The notes beneath the pieces were generated by a model that did not search any database, was not told the DNA's origin, and worked only from the letters and a program-made list of their open reading frames with translations. Shown piece by piece: positions 25,198 through 33,457 of a stretch of 64,000 nucleotides of DNA (the stretch's first letter is position 1; each line of letters starts with the position of its first letter). The stretch comes from Natrarchaeobius chitinivorans (GTDB lineage: Archaea; Halobacteriota; Halobacteria; Halobacteriales; Natrialbaceae). A program made the translations under genes and the position numbers. Where the stretch lies: positions 46,614 to 110,613 of the forward strand of contig NZ_REGA01000017.1 in assembly GCF_003841505.1 (NCBI RefSeq). The letters are read 5' to 3'.

Positions 25198-26658
25198 ATG
25201 GCAACACGACCGCAGAAGCTTGGCGTCGTTTTCGTCGCGCTGATAGTCGCATTTTCAGCGTTCGGCGGTGCGACATCGGCGGCGAACGACGCCGGAGACA
25301 TGGGCGCAACACTCGAAGACGTACAGGTCGACTCACTCGAACTCGAGAACGTCACGGTCGAAAACGCGACAATAGAGGAGTTGAACGTCGATGAACTCGA
25401 CGTCGACGACGAGGAACTCGAGGACGCACTCGATGAAGACGGCGTCGACGACGAGACCGACGCTGCCGACGACAACGGTCTCGACGACGAGGCTGACGAT
25501 AACGGTCTCGACGACGAGGCTGACGACAACGGTCTCGACGACGAGGCTGACGACAACGGTCTCGATGACGAGGCTGACGACAACGGTCTCGACGACGAAG
25601 AAGAAGTGACGATCTCCGACATCGAGATCGAGCAACTCGAACTTCAGAACGTCTCGATCGATGACCTCGAAGTCGGCGAGGACGATGAACTCGACGAGGC
25701 CGACGACAACGGTCTCGATGACGACGAGGCTGACGACAATGGTCTCGATGACGACGAGGCTGACGACGAAGACGAACTCGAACTGATCGACGAGGACGCT
25801 GACGAGCTCACGATCGAGGAACTCACGATCGAGGAGATGAACGTCGAACAGTTGTCCATCGACGAGCTGACCATCGAAGACGACGAGGCTGATGACGTCG
25901 ATGCTGACGAGGAGCCGGGCGTCGATGATGACAACGGTCTCGACGACGATGAGGCAGACACTGCCGACGACGACGGCCTCGACGATGAGGTCGACGCGGA
26001 CGACGATGCGGCCGACGACAACGGTCTCGACGATGACGAGACCGACACTGCCGACGACGGTCTCGACGATGACGAAATTGATGACAACGGTATCGACGAC
26101 GAGGAAGACGGTGACGTCGCTGACGACGAGACCACGACCGAAGAGATTCAGGAACTAACCATCGAGCAGTTCGACGTCGACGACGTCACGGTCGAATCGA
26201 TGACGATCGAATCGCTCGAGGAGGCTGACGATAACGGTCTCGACGACGAGGCTGACGATGACGGTCTCGACGACGATGCCGACGATGACGGTCTCGACGA
26301 CGATGCCGACGATGACGGTCTCGACGACGGGGCTGACGACGGTCTCGACGACGAGGCTGACGATAACGGTCTCGACGACGAGGCTGACGACAACGGTCTC
26401 GACGACGATGCCGATGACGATGAAATGACCGATGATAACGGCATCGACGAGGAGGACGACGAGGCTGAAACCGTCTCCCACGTCTCCGCTTCGTCGATTA
26501 CGATCGACGATGGAACCGCCGAATCGGTGACCGTCGCCGACACCGACGAACTCGAGGAGATAGACGATGGCGAAGACGACCTCGACGATGACGACGACCT
26601 CGACGACGATGCGGATGACGACACCGAAAACCAGCCCTCGCTCTCCGTTCTGGGCTAA
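25198..26658 (+). CDS. Secreted hyperacidic repeat protein 1 (pentad blocks plus DDNGLDDEA repeats)
   Basis: The 486-residue protein begins with a Sec-type signal peptide (KLGVVFVALIVAFSAFGG, cleavage near ATSA-A). The rest alternates two designs. One is runs of five-residue units with hydrophobics at positions 1 and 3 (for example LELEN-VTVEN-ATIEE), a register resembling pentapeptide-repeat beta-helices. The other is low-complexity acidic linkers built from the nine-residue unit ADDNGLDDE, five times in the first linker and about nine in the last. There is no transmembrane anchor, sortase-like or PGF-type C-terminus. It is probably an exported, cation-binding surface or envelope protein. 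No family is recognised. A paralogue follows at 27040. Confidence 0.8.
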   Translation: MATRPQKLGVVFVALIVAFSAFGGATSAANDAGDMGATLEDVQVDSLELENVTVENATIEELNVDELDVDDEELEDALDEDGVDDETDAADDNGLDDEADDNGLDDEADDNGLDDEADDNGLDDEADDNGLDDEEEVTISDIEIEQLELQNVSIDDLEVGEDDELDEADDNGLDDDEADDNGLDDDEADDEDELELIDEDADELTIEELTIEEMNVEQLSIDELTIEDDEADDVDADEEPGVDDDNGLDDDEADTADDDGLDDEVDADDDAADDNGLDDDETDTADDGLDDDEIDDNGIDDEEDGDVADDETTTEEIQELTIEQFDVDDVTVESMTIESLEEADDNGLDDEADDDGLDDDADDDGLDDDADDDGLDDGADDGLDDEADDNGLDDEADDNGLDDDADDDEMTDDNGIDEEDDEAETVSHVSASSITIDDGTAESVTVADTDELEEIDDGEDDLDDDDDLDDDADDDTENQPSLSVLG

Positions 26659-27039
26659 CGAACGCGGGCGATAGTCGAATCGATCCGGTTCGAATCGGGT
26701 ATTTCGCTTTTTTCGACACGTCCACAGACCACCGATAGCCGTGGGCCGTTCGAACTCGAGTTCCCGGTGTGTGACCGGGAGTTCGGTCCGGTCGATCTGA
26801 AGCGAAGACCGGTAACGTGTCCGTTCTTTCGGGAGGAGATAACCCGGTGGCGATCGCAAGCGAAGCTGGAATATTCGGGGCAGTTCCCGCCGAAATCGAC
26901 GGCTGTGACTCTCATCGAACGCGACAGAATGAATGGGAGATTAGCGAACGTCCCGCAAAACCCAACCGTCCTTTTCTCCGAGATAATCCTGTAACAGTCA
27001 CTTCGTTTTAGCCCGAAATGTGCTGTAGAGCGGAGCGCA
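26659..27039. other. Intergenic region between the paired acidic protein genes
   Basis: No convincing gene is seen in these 381 bases; short open frames lack haloarchaeal composition. The region ends with the second copy of the shared promoter block (26982-27013). A separate promoter therefore drives the second gene, and the pair is not a simple operon. Confidence 0.55.
26982..27013 (+). promoter_or_regulatory. Promoter block shared by the two acidic repeat-protein genes (copy 2)
   Basis: A 32-bp block with GTAACAGTCACTTCG and TTTTAGCC, 27 bp before the ATG of the second acidic protein. It matches 27 of 32 bases of 25141-25172 although the flanking DNA differs, suggesting coregulation or recent duplication. 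Confidence 0.6.
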
Positions 27040-28542
27040 ATGTCACGAACGCAGACGATCGGTGTCGTTTTCATCGCACTGATGGTCGCGCTTTCGGGGG
27101 GTCCTGCCCTCGCTGGTGCGACAGCAGGTGCCGACGACGCCGGAGACATGAGCGCAACACTCGAAAACGTACAGGTAGGCGAACTCGAACTCGACGACGT
27201 TACCGTCGAGAACGCGACGATCGACGAACTCAACGTCGACGAACTCGAACTCGACGCGGAGGCACTCGAGGAAGAACTCGACGAGAACGACGAGGCTGAG
27301 GACGACGAAGCAGAAGACAACGGCGTCGACGACGACGAACTCGACGAGGAAGACGATGACGCTGCTGTCGATGAGAACGACGAGAACGCTGACGACCTCG
27401 AACAGGCACAGGACGTGACGATCTCGGACATCGAGATCGAGCAACTCGAGTTCCAGAACGTCTCGATCGAGGACCTCGAACTCGACGAGGACGAGATGGA
27501 CGACGTCGATGACGAGGAACCGGGCGTCGATGACGAGGACAACGGCGTTGACGACGAGGAACCGGGCGTCGATGACGAGGATAACGGCGTTGACGACGAA
27601 GACAACGGCCTCGATGACGACAATGGCGTCGATGACGAAGACAACGGCCTCGATGACGACAATGGCGTCGATGACGAAGACAACGGCCTCGATGACGACA
27701 ATGGCGTCGACGACGAGGTCAACGGACAGGACCTGATCGACGAGGACGCTGACGAACTCACGATCGAGGAACTCACGATCGAAGAGATGAACGTCGAGCA
27801 GATGACCATCGACAACCTCGAGGTCGAAGACGATGGAATCCTCGATCAGATCGGCGACTGGTTCGAGGGTCTGTTCGACGATGACGACGAAGACGAGAAC
27901 GACGAGGCTGACGACGACGCGAACGACGAAGACGACGGCCTCACGGACGACGAAGACGAGAACGACGAGGCTGACGACGACGGTGTCGCGGACGAAGAGG
28001 ATAACGACGTCGCCGACGACGAAGAAGAGAACGACGAGGTCACCACACAGGAGATCGACGAACTCACCATCGAGCAGTTCGACGTCGAGTCGATCGCCAT
28101 CGACACGATGACGATCGACGAGTTCGAAGAAGCGGACGAAGAGGATGACGAAGTCGACGACGAAGAGAACGGCGTCGACGACGAAGACGACACTGATGCC
28201 GAAGAAGAAAACGATGTCGCTGACGATGAAAACGACGTTGCCGACGACAACGGCCTCGACGACGAGGACGACGAGAACGACGTTGCCGACGACAACGGCC
28301 TCGACGACGAGGACGACGAGGTCGATGATGCGACGACCGAAACCGTCTCACAGGCCTCCGCAACCGCAATCTCGATCGACGAGGTGAACGCCGATTCGAT
28401 GACCGTCGGCGACGCAGAGGACCTCGAGGAGGTTGCTGACGACGACGAGATGGATGACGACGAGATGGATGACGACGAGATGGACGACGATGAAGATAAC
28501 GGCATCACCGACGACGAAGACGGCAACGACGACGGGCTGTAG
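27040..28542 (+). CDS. Secreted hyperacidic repeat protein 2 (paralogue of protein 1)
   Basis: The 500-residue protein has a signal peptide (TIGVVFIALMVALSGG, cleavage near ALAGATA). Its first 60 mature residues align closely with protein 1, and it has the same pentad blocks (VTVEN-ATIDE-LNVDE and LTIEE-LTIEE-MNVEQ). The acidic linkers differ: one is built of three 13-residue units DDEDNGLDDDNGV encoded by almost identical 39-bp DNA repeats around 27592-27708. A unique insert with a hydrophobic-aromatic patch (LDQIGDWFEGLFDD) occurs near residue 270. No anchor motif is present. It is likely exported with protein 1; the function is unknown. Confidence 0.8.
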   Translation: MSRTQTIGVVFIALMVALSGGPALAGATAGADDAGDMSATLENVQVGELELDDVTVENATIDELNVDELELDAEALEEELDENDEAEDDEAEDNGVDDDELDEEDDDAAVDENDENADDLEQAQDVTISDIEIEQLEFQNVSIEDLELDEDEMDDVDDEEPGVDDEDNGVDDEEPGVDDEDNGVDDEDNGLDDDNGVDDEDNGLDDDNGVDDEDNGLDDDNGVDDEVNGQDLIDEDADELTIEELTIEEMNVEQMTIDNLEVEDDGILDQIGDWFEGLFDDDDEDENDEADDDANDEDDGLTDDEDENDEADDDGVADEEDNDVADDEEENDEVTTQEIDELTIEQFDVESIAIDTMTIDEFEEADEEDDEVDDEENGVDDEDDTDAEEENDVADDENDVADDNGLDDEDDENDVADDNGLDDEDDEVDDATTETVSQASATAISIDEVNADSMTVGDAEDLEEVADDDEMDDDEMDDDEMDDDEDNGITDDEDGNDDGL

Positions 28543-28679
28543 CCTGCCACCGACTCGGGCTGATCGGAGCTAACACGACCGAAGCGTACGTCGGCGGCCA
28601 CGGTCGTCCGTCGACCGAATTTCCAGCCGGCTCTTTTATCGTCGAAGCGTCGAGGTGCCGACGGCGAGTCGAGGCAGTA

Positions 28680-29228
28680 TCACGGATTGGACAACTGGTA
28701 GTACGAGACGGCGAGAACCGTCCGTCCGTCGCGAATCTCTCCGTCGACGATCGCCTCGAGAAGGTCCTCGAACGCCACGGTCGTCGTCCGGATGCTCTCG
28801 TTGTGATCGAGTTGCTGTGCTGCCGTTTGTCGACAGTCGTAGGCGACGAACACGTGCAACGAGACGTCGGCGATACCGTTTGCCGGTTCGACGGTTACCA
28901 GCGGCTCGAGACGCTCGGCCTCGTGACCGGTTTCTTCTGTGAGTTCTCGTCGGGCCGCCGCCTCGAGGTCGTCGTCGTCCGGTTCGATACCGCCGACTGG
29001 GAGTCCGCGGCTGATCCGATCGACGGCCTGTCGCCACTCTTCGATGCAGACGACGTCACCGTCGGGAGTAAACGGGAGGATGCAGACGCTGGCTGGCTCG
29101 GAGAGGTAATCGAATTCGGTTTCGGTCCCATCAGGAAGCTGAACGCTCTCGTTAATGATATCGAAGCCCGGACAGGTGTACGCTACCCGGCGCTCGAGGG
29201 TTTCCCAGGCGAGCGGATCGGCTGTCAT
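28680..29228 (-). CDS. Nudix hydrolase, ADP-ribose pyrophosphatase-like
   Basis: The 182-residue protein (start ATG 29228) has a Nudix box GGIEPDDDDLEAAARRELTEETG. The core RE-x-x-EE-x-G is intact, but the first Glu of the canonical box is Asp. The upstream Arg/Trp-containing EEWRQAVDRISRGLP block is typical of ADP-sugar pyrophosphatases. Such enzymes hydrolyse nucleoside-diphosphate-linked compounds with Mg2+. It is transcribed towards the second acidic protein gene and stands alone. The Asp may still bind metal, so activity remains plausible; the substrate is inferred. Confidence 0.85.
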   Translation of the reverse strand: MTADPLAWETLERRVAYTCPGFDIINESVQLPDGTETEFDYLSEPASVCILPFTPDGDVVCIEEWRQAVDRISRGLPVGGIEPDDDDLEAAARRELTEETGHEAERLEPLVTVEPANGIADVSLHVFVAYDCRQTAAQQLDHNESIRTTTVAFEDLLEAIVDGEIRDGRTVLAVSYYQLSNP

Positions 29229-29415
29229 ACCATCCGCTATGGCGGTGATCGTCAAAAACAGTCCGTCGCGGTCGAACGGCCGACGGCGAACGAGATCTCC
29301 GTCGGGAAAGCACCGGTGTACGATCCGCAGCCGGTCGTTTTCGGGCCTTTCCGTTACGTATCTGCTCTATAACAAAGCCACAGATCGGTGAACGTCGGCA
29401 TTCAGAGGATGATCC

Positions 29416-29691
29416 ATGGATCAGCTAACTGGATTTCAGCGTGACTTGCTGTACGTGATCGCCGGAAAAGACCGCCCGTCGGGCCAGGAGATTCTCGACG
29501 ATATCAACCACTACATCGACCAGCCGGTTACGCACGGTCGACTGTATCCGAACCTCGATACCCTCGTCGACAAGGAGCTCGTCGAGAAGGGCCAACTCGA
29601 TCGACGGACGAACTACTACGCCCTGACACCGAAGGGCCAGCGGGTGCTACAGCGTCGCCAGGAGTGGGTCGACCAGTACGTCGACGTCTAG
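29416..29691 (+). CDS. PadR-family transcriptional regulator
   Basis: The 91-residue protein is a single PadR winged helix. FQRDLLYVIAGKDRPSGQEILDDI forms helices 1-2, GRLYPNLDTLVDKELVEKG the recognition helix and wing, and RRTNYYALTPKGQRVLQ the conserved wing motif. The extended C-terminal dimer helix of longer PadR proteins is short here, as in many haloarchaeal members. It should bind DNA as a dimer in response to a phenolic or other small ligand, but the target gene is not evident; the Nudix gene is divergent, 187 bp away. Confidence 0.9.
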   Translation: MDQLTGFQRDLLYVIAGKDRPSGQEILDDINHYIDQPVTHGRLYPNLDTLVDKELVEKGQLDRRTNYYALTPKGQRVLQRRQEWVDQYVDV

Positions 29692-30122
29692 CGTCGTTCC
29701 AGACCCGTACTGCTTCTGGAGAGTCGAGTCGACGGCAGTCGGCACTCGGCACACTCTCGCGATGCGAGCCAGAACGAACACTCGTGAGAACGATTTCTAC
29801 GACGAGCCGGCGACCGGTGGAGTCACTGAGGCGGTCTGCTATGAGTCTTTACCGGTCGATCGCAGAACGGTGGGCGATCGACCGGCAATCAGTCATAGCA
29901 AACCGTATGGGACGGGACGCTCGAGACGACGTTGTTCCCGAGTGCTGTCGGAAATCCTAAAGGTTTCCGGTGCTCCCGAGTGTTGTCGGTGCTCCAGAGT
30001 GCTGTGTTGGTACAACCCACGCAGTTGCGGCTGTACCGGAGACGACGTACTGCAGACCGTACTACCGGGCAGAAGCCGAGACGACGGCGGTCAGGGACCG
30101 ATACGGGCGTGTCGTCGCGATG
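29692..30122. other. Non-coding region with palindromic and short direct repeats
   Basis: No gene is seen in these 431 bases. They contain family-1 copy E (29828-29909), then two direct copies of CCCGAGTG-TGTCGG (near 29936 and 29976). Between these lies a small hairpin with CGGAAA/TTTCCG arms (29949-29969). The end abuts the DUF4397 stop codon. Confidence 0.5.
29828..29909. repeat. Palindromic intergenic repeat, family 1, copy E
   Basis: The left arm is GCGGTCTGCTATGAGT, the inner stem CCGGTCGATCGC/GCGATCGACCGG, and the right arm TCATAGCAAACCGTATGG. It lies downstream of the PadR gene. Confidence 0.65.
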
Positions 30123-30968
30123 TCAGGACGATTCGGGGGCGTCGACGCCGTCGATCGTGACTGCCACCTCGAACGGTTCCTCCTCCGGTTCGGGCTCGAG
30201 GTAGCCGATCGCGTACCCCGTGTACGGCGTCCCCTCCTCTAGTTCGAGTTCGAGTACCGCGACCGGTTCGTCTCTGGCCCCGGCGGGATATATCTCGAGC
30301 GTGAGCGGTCCGGGTTCGACGGGGACGTAGCCGGACGGTTCGGAAAACGCGACGTCTTCGAACACCGCCGCACCCGACTCCGCTTCCACGATGTCGACGG
30401 CTGGCGCGTCCGGAGACGCGTGGACGACGCGAACCTGGGCCGTCCCCGCTTCGACATCGTCCGGCGTTGCATCGACGAGGACCAGCAACTGGAAGGTTCC
30501 GTCGGGTTCGTCCTCGGGCTCGTGATCCGGCTTGTCGTCCGAATACTCGTCTTTGCCGTCCGAATACTCGTCTCCGTCGCCGTCTCCGCCGCCGAGTTCA
30601 CCGATCGCCGCGGCTGTGTAGTACGCCGCGTCGACGGTTACCTCTTCCTCGAGGGCGACCGTTTCCGGATCACCGGCAGCCGTAATCGTGACCGTGTACG
30701 TTCCCGGCGCGACCTCGAGGTACGGCGAGACGTCCCCGTACGCCACGTCCGAGAGGACCTGCTGGTCGTCGACGTAGACGTCCACGTTCGGCGCGTCGGG
30801 AGAGAAGTGTGCAACCCGAACGGCACCGAGTTCGTCGTCGACCGGTTTCTTTTTCTCGTGACGCTCGTCGTCCTCGTGTTCGCCGACAGCGAGCACCGTT
30901 CCTGGAAGAGCCGCACCTGCGCCGACGACTCCGATCGCTTTCATCGCTGCGCGTCGTGATTGAGTCAT
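30123..30968 (-). CDS. Tat-exported protein with two DUF4397 domains
   Basis: The 281-residue protein starts MTQSRRAAMKAIGVVGAG, a twin-arginine signal with cleavage near VLA. Two DUF4397 beta-sandwich domains follow: residues about 45-110 (VRVAHFSPDAPNVDVYVDD and APGTYTVTITAAG) and about 165-240 (VRVVHASPDAPAVDIVEAE). They are separated by an acidic linker with repeated DEYSDGK/DEYSDDK. The conserved H-SPDAP motif occurs in both domains. It is predicted to fold before export and act at the cell surface; no enzymatic role is known. The start at 30968 is set by the Tat motif. Confidence 0.85.
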   Translation of the reverse strand: MTQSRRAAMKAIGVVGAGAALPGTVLAVGEHEDDERHEKKKPVDDELGAVRVAHFSPDAPNVDVYVDDQQVLSDVAYGDVSPYLEVAPGTYTVTITAAGDPETVALEEEVTVDAAYYTAAAIGELGGGDGDGDEYSDGKDEYSDDKPDHEPEDEPDGTFQLLVLVDATPDDVEAGTAQVRVVHASPDAPAVDIVEAESGAAVFEDVAFSEPSGYVPVEPGPLTLEIYPAGARDEPVAVLELELEEGTPYTGYAIGYLEPEPEEEPFEVAVTIDGVDAPESS

Positions 30969-31308
30969 TATCCGACTCGATATCTCGAACGTGGAACTGA
31001 AATACGGCTTAGTCAGTTGTCGTGAACTATTCAACATTTCTCCGACCCGCTCAGCCGTAGTCCCGGCATAACGGTAAGAAGGGGACGCATACATCGATCC
31101 AATTTCGGGGGCGTGAACGGTCGTCTCGCTTCGGGTTCGAATCGACCGGGCGGATAGCTGACCTGACTTCCACCAAAACCACGACTCGTTCCAGTTCTCA
31201 TTGCACTGACGGACAGCAGACCGCGTCATACGCTTTACTGTAAGTCCTTGCCGGCACACCCGCGACCCGGGCGGCGGATGCGCCGGAAAACAGGTTCAGT
31301 ACACCGTG
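30969..31308. other. Intergenic region with repeat copy F
   Basis: Nothing coding is seen. An AT-rich stretch upstream of the DUF4397 start (about 30985-31020) probably holds its promoter. The right third is the family-1 repeat copy F, which reaches the stop codon of the next gene. Confidence 0.5.
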
Positions 31309-31312
31309 TCAG
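31227..31312. repeat. Palindromic intergenic repeat, family 1, copy F
   Basis: The left arm is CATACGCTTTACTGTAAG, the inner stem GCCGGCACACCCGC/GCGGATGCGCCGG, and the right arm TTCAGTACACCGTGTCAG. It overlaps the stop codon of the gene at 31309-32031. Confidence 0.7.
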
Positions 31313-32031
31313 TCGAACGAGACGGTCGAGAGGTCGGCCTCGAGGTCGTCGACGTACTCGTTGAACGCTGCGACGAACGCTCCGACGTCGTCGACCAGGC
31401 GGCGCAACTCCGAGGCGGGCGGGGGACCGTACTGCGAGACGAGATAGATGCCGTCCGAACCCCCGACACGGAGATAGGAGGCGGCGTCCCCGTCCCACTT
31501 GAGTTCCCAGCGCGTTCCCGAAATCGTCGTCGAGTAGGTGCCGTACTCGCCGTCGTACCGGTGGAGTTCGCCCGCCATCGCGTCGGCGACGTCGCGAATC
31601 CGTTCGAGGATCCGATCCCGTTCGGCGGTCAGGGTCGCCGTCGACGTCACGTCCGGAAACTCCGTCGAAACGTCGTCGAACAGTCCTTCGAACGAATCGA
31701 CGTACTCGTTGTACGACGCGACGAACGCGTCGTAGTCGGCCATCGCCGCCTCGAGTGCCGCCGGTTCCGGCGGCTGTTTGCTCGAGACGACGTACGTCTC
31801 CGATCCCGAGCGTGGGTCGAACCGGAGATACTGGACATCCCCCGCTTCGTACTTCAGCGTCCAGCTCCCACCGTCGGTCTCGAACGTCTCCTGGCCGTAG
31901 TCCCCGCCCTGCAGGATGGCCAGTTCCCGAGCGATCTCGCCCGCGTGTTCTCGGACGCGAGCGGCGAGTTCGTCCCGGCGGCGTGCAACGTCATCCAGCC
32001 GGTCCACGTCGGCCTCGAGTTCGTCCGTCAT
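31309..32031 (-). CDS. Hypothetical acidic protein with internal duplication
   Basis: The 240-residue cytoplasmic-type protein has no signal or membrane segment. It consists of two related halves. YVVSSKQPPEPAALEAAMADYDAFVASYNEYVDSFE (about 80-115) aligns with YLVSQYGPPPASELRRLVDDVGAFVAAFNEYVDDLE near the C-terminus. Each is preceded by a beta-rich segment with WTLKYEAGDVQYLRF or WELKWDGDAASYLRV. A helical N-terminus (EADVDRLDDVARRRDELAARV) may form a coiled coil. No known domain is recognised. Confidence 0.7.
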   Translation of the reverse strand: MTDELEADVDRLDDVARRRDELAARVREHAGEIARELAILQGGDYGQETFETDGGSWTLKYEAGDVQYLRFDPRSGSETYVVSSKQPPEPAALEAAMADYDAFVASYNEYVDSFEGLFDDVSTEFPDVTSTATLTAERDRILERIRDVADAMAGELHRYDGEYGTYSTTISGTRWELKWDGDAASYLRVGGSDGIYLVSQYGPPPASELRRLVDDVGAFVAAFNEYVDDLEADLSTVSFD

Positions 32032-32159
32032 CGTCCTCGGAGAGGTCGGCCGGGCCGGTAACCGTTGCGTTCCGTGACCGGTCGGTACCCGTCGGGGTGT
32101 GTGACCAGTCAGTACCCGTCCGAGTGTGTGACCACCCGGAGTCGATCCGCGACCGAGAA

Positions 32160-32384
32160 TTAGAGGTCGTCCGCGTCGTCTTCCATCTCCTGTCCGTTCC
32201 CGGTGCCCTCCTCGGCATCGGGGTCCTCACCAGGGTCTTCTTCACCGGCTGGATCGTCCTCGGGATCCATCCCGTTTCCGTTTTCTTCACCAGGACCGCC
32301 ACAGCCGGCGAGTGCGACCGCCGATACCGTCGCGGCAGCGGTTCCCAACAATCTTCGACGCGTCTGTCTGGTCTTCGGATCCAT
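32160..32384 (-). CDS. Small Tat lipoprotein
   Basis: The 74-residue protein begins with a Tat-like signal (TRQTRRRLLGTAAATVSAV) ending in the lipobox ALAGC. This Cys would be lipid-modified after export. The mature part is only about 45 residues and consists of Gly, Asn, Asp, Glu and Pro, probably disordered. The start at 32384 is set by the signal. Such mini-lipoproteins are frequent in haloarchaea with no known role. It is upstream of the duplicated hypothetical gene on the same strand, about 130 bp away. Confidence 0.65.
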   Translation of the reverse strand: MDPKTRQTRRRLLGTAAATVSAVALAGCGGPGEENGNGMDPEDDPAGEEDPGEDPDAEEGTGNGQEMEDDADDL

Positions 32385-32502
32385 ACACCGGTGTTGTCTC
32401 CCAACCGGATTAAGCCGAGAGCCGACATATGCGTGGTCCACCGGACGACCGGATCGTACTGTAACCCTTCACTGACTTACGTCGGCACCCACAGGGAGAG
32501 AT

Positions 32503-32853
32503 ATGGAGTACGCAGTGACCCGAGCGGGACGAACGCTGGTGACGCTTCACGGGGGAAGCGATACGACCGCCCGTGACGAGGCGCGCGAGCAGTTCCAGGA
32601 GGTGCTCGCACACCTCGAGGACGACGGAGGGATTTCCGAGGGAGAGATCACGGACACCGAGGTGTACGAACAGCCGACCGCACCGTTCGAACCGTACACG
32701 GTCGCCCTCGAGTTTACGGCGACGACGGTCGTCGACGCCGCCGACGACGACCGGGCGGCTGAAATCGGTTCCGAGAGGATCGCCGAGACGTTTGCGAGCG
32801 TCGACATCGACGGGGTTTCCTTCACGTCCTCGCCTGTGGTTTCGTCCGCCTGA
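32503..32853 (+). CDS. Conserved haloarchaeal hypothetical protein
   Basis: The 116-residue acidic protein has mixed alpha/beta character: MEYAVTRAGRTLVTLHGGSDTT, a helix EAREQFQEVLAHLED, then a strand-rich YTVALEFTATTVVDAADDDRAAEIGSERIAETFASVDID. There is no membrane segment or motif of known function. Start and composition fit a real gene, and it lies 77 bp upstream of the MoaD-like gene on the same strand, so cotranscription is possible. Confidence 0.6.
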   Translation: MEYAVTRAGRTLVTLHGGSDTTARDEAREQFQEVLAHLEDDGGISEGEITDTEVYEQPTAPFEPYTVALEFTATTVVDAADDDRAAEIGSERIAETFASVDIDGVSFTSSPVVSSA

Positions 32854-32929
32854 TCGTCCGCACATTGGCCGTCCGATCGGCGGGCTTCCGACCGCCCGGA
32901 CTTATGTCGCGGCGCGACGACGACCACGT

Positions 32930-33217
32930 ATGGAAATCGACCTTCGTTTCTTCGCGACCTTTCGTGACGCGGTGGGCGAAAAAGAACGAACGCGGACGGT
33001 CGCCGACGACGCCACGGTCGGCGACGTCCTCGCGTCCCTGGAAGCGGAGTACGACGGTCTCGAGGGGCAGTTGCTCGAGGACGGTGCGGTCCGTGAACAG
33101 CTGAACGTGTTGAAAAACGGCCGAAACGTCGTTCATATGGACGGAACTGAAACACCGCTCGAGGGGGGCGACGTCCTGTCGGTGTTCCCGCCGGTTGCCG
33201 GCGGATCGAAGTCGTGA
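32930..33217 (+). CDS. MoaD/SAMP-like ubiquitin-fold protein with residues after Gly-Gly
   Basis: The 95-residue beta-grasp protein has the motifs IDLRFFATFRDAVGEKE, VGDVLASLEAEYDGLEG, LNVLKNGRNVVHMDG and FPPVAGG. It differs from the member at 10201-10482 by three further residues, Ser-Lys-Ser, after the Gly-Gly. UbaA-type activation needs a free terminal Gly, so this protein would need processing by a JAMM-type protease or may not be conjugated at all. The stop codon is clear in the sequence. It could serve as a molybdopterin-synthase small subunit; the tungstopterin AOR enzyme is encoded 5 kb away. Confidence 0.83.
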   Translation: MEIDLRFFATFRDAVGEKERTRTVADDATVGDVLASLEAEYDGLEGQLLEDGAVREQLNVLKNGRNVVHMDGTETPLEGGDVLSVFPPVAGGSKS

Positions 33218-33222
33218 GTCTT

Positions 33223-33306
33223 TATAGTAACAACTGCAACTATTTACACACTTATCGCACAGCCCTCGTTCGATCAGGCGTGAGTGACGTGCGGTGGCTA
33301 CTATAG
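33223..33306. repeat. Palindromic intergenic repeat, family 2, copy 2
   Basis: The left arm is TATAGTAACAACTGCAAC and the right arm GTGGCTACTATAG, total about 84 bp. It has the same outer arms and length as 2202-2286, with a more degenerate centre. It lies between the MoaD-like gene and azlC. Confidence 0.55.
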
Positions 33307-33457
33307 TTTCCGGCCGTCGAGTCACTCGCTTCGTCGTGGCCCGCCTCGTCGCTTCCTTCCTGATTCGGGCGCTGATCGACTCGATTCGACGGGTCGAAAG
33401 CGGCGCGACCGGGTGGATTACGAGAGCCATTTACGCGTCCTCTTCCTCGAGTCGGGT

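Noticed and set aside
25471..26430. Regular 27-bp repeats considered as a CRISPR array
   Set aside because: The repeats are contiguous, in frame and encode ADDNGLDDE units. There are no spacers and no cas genes.
29949..29969. Hairpin with CGGAAA/TTTCCG arms considered as a riboswitch or ncRNA
   Set aside because: It is short, isolated, has no downstream gene in the right orientation and no known motif.
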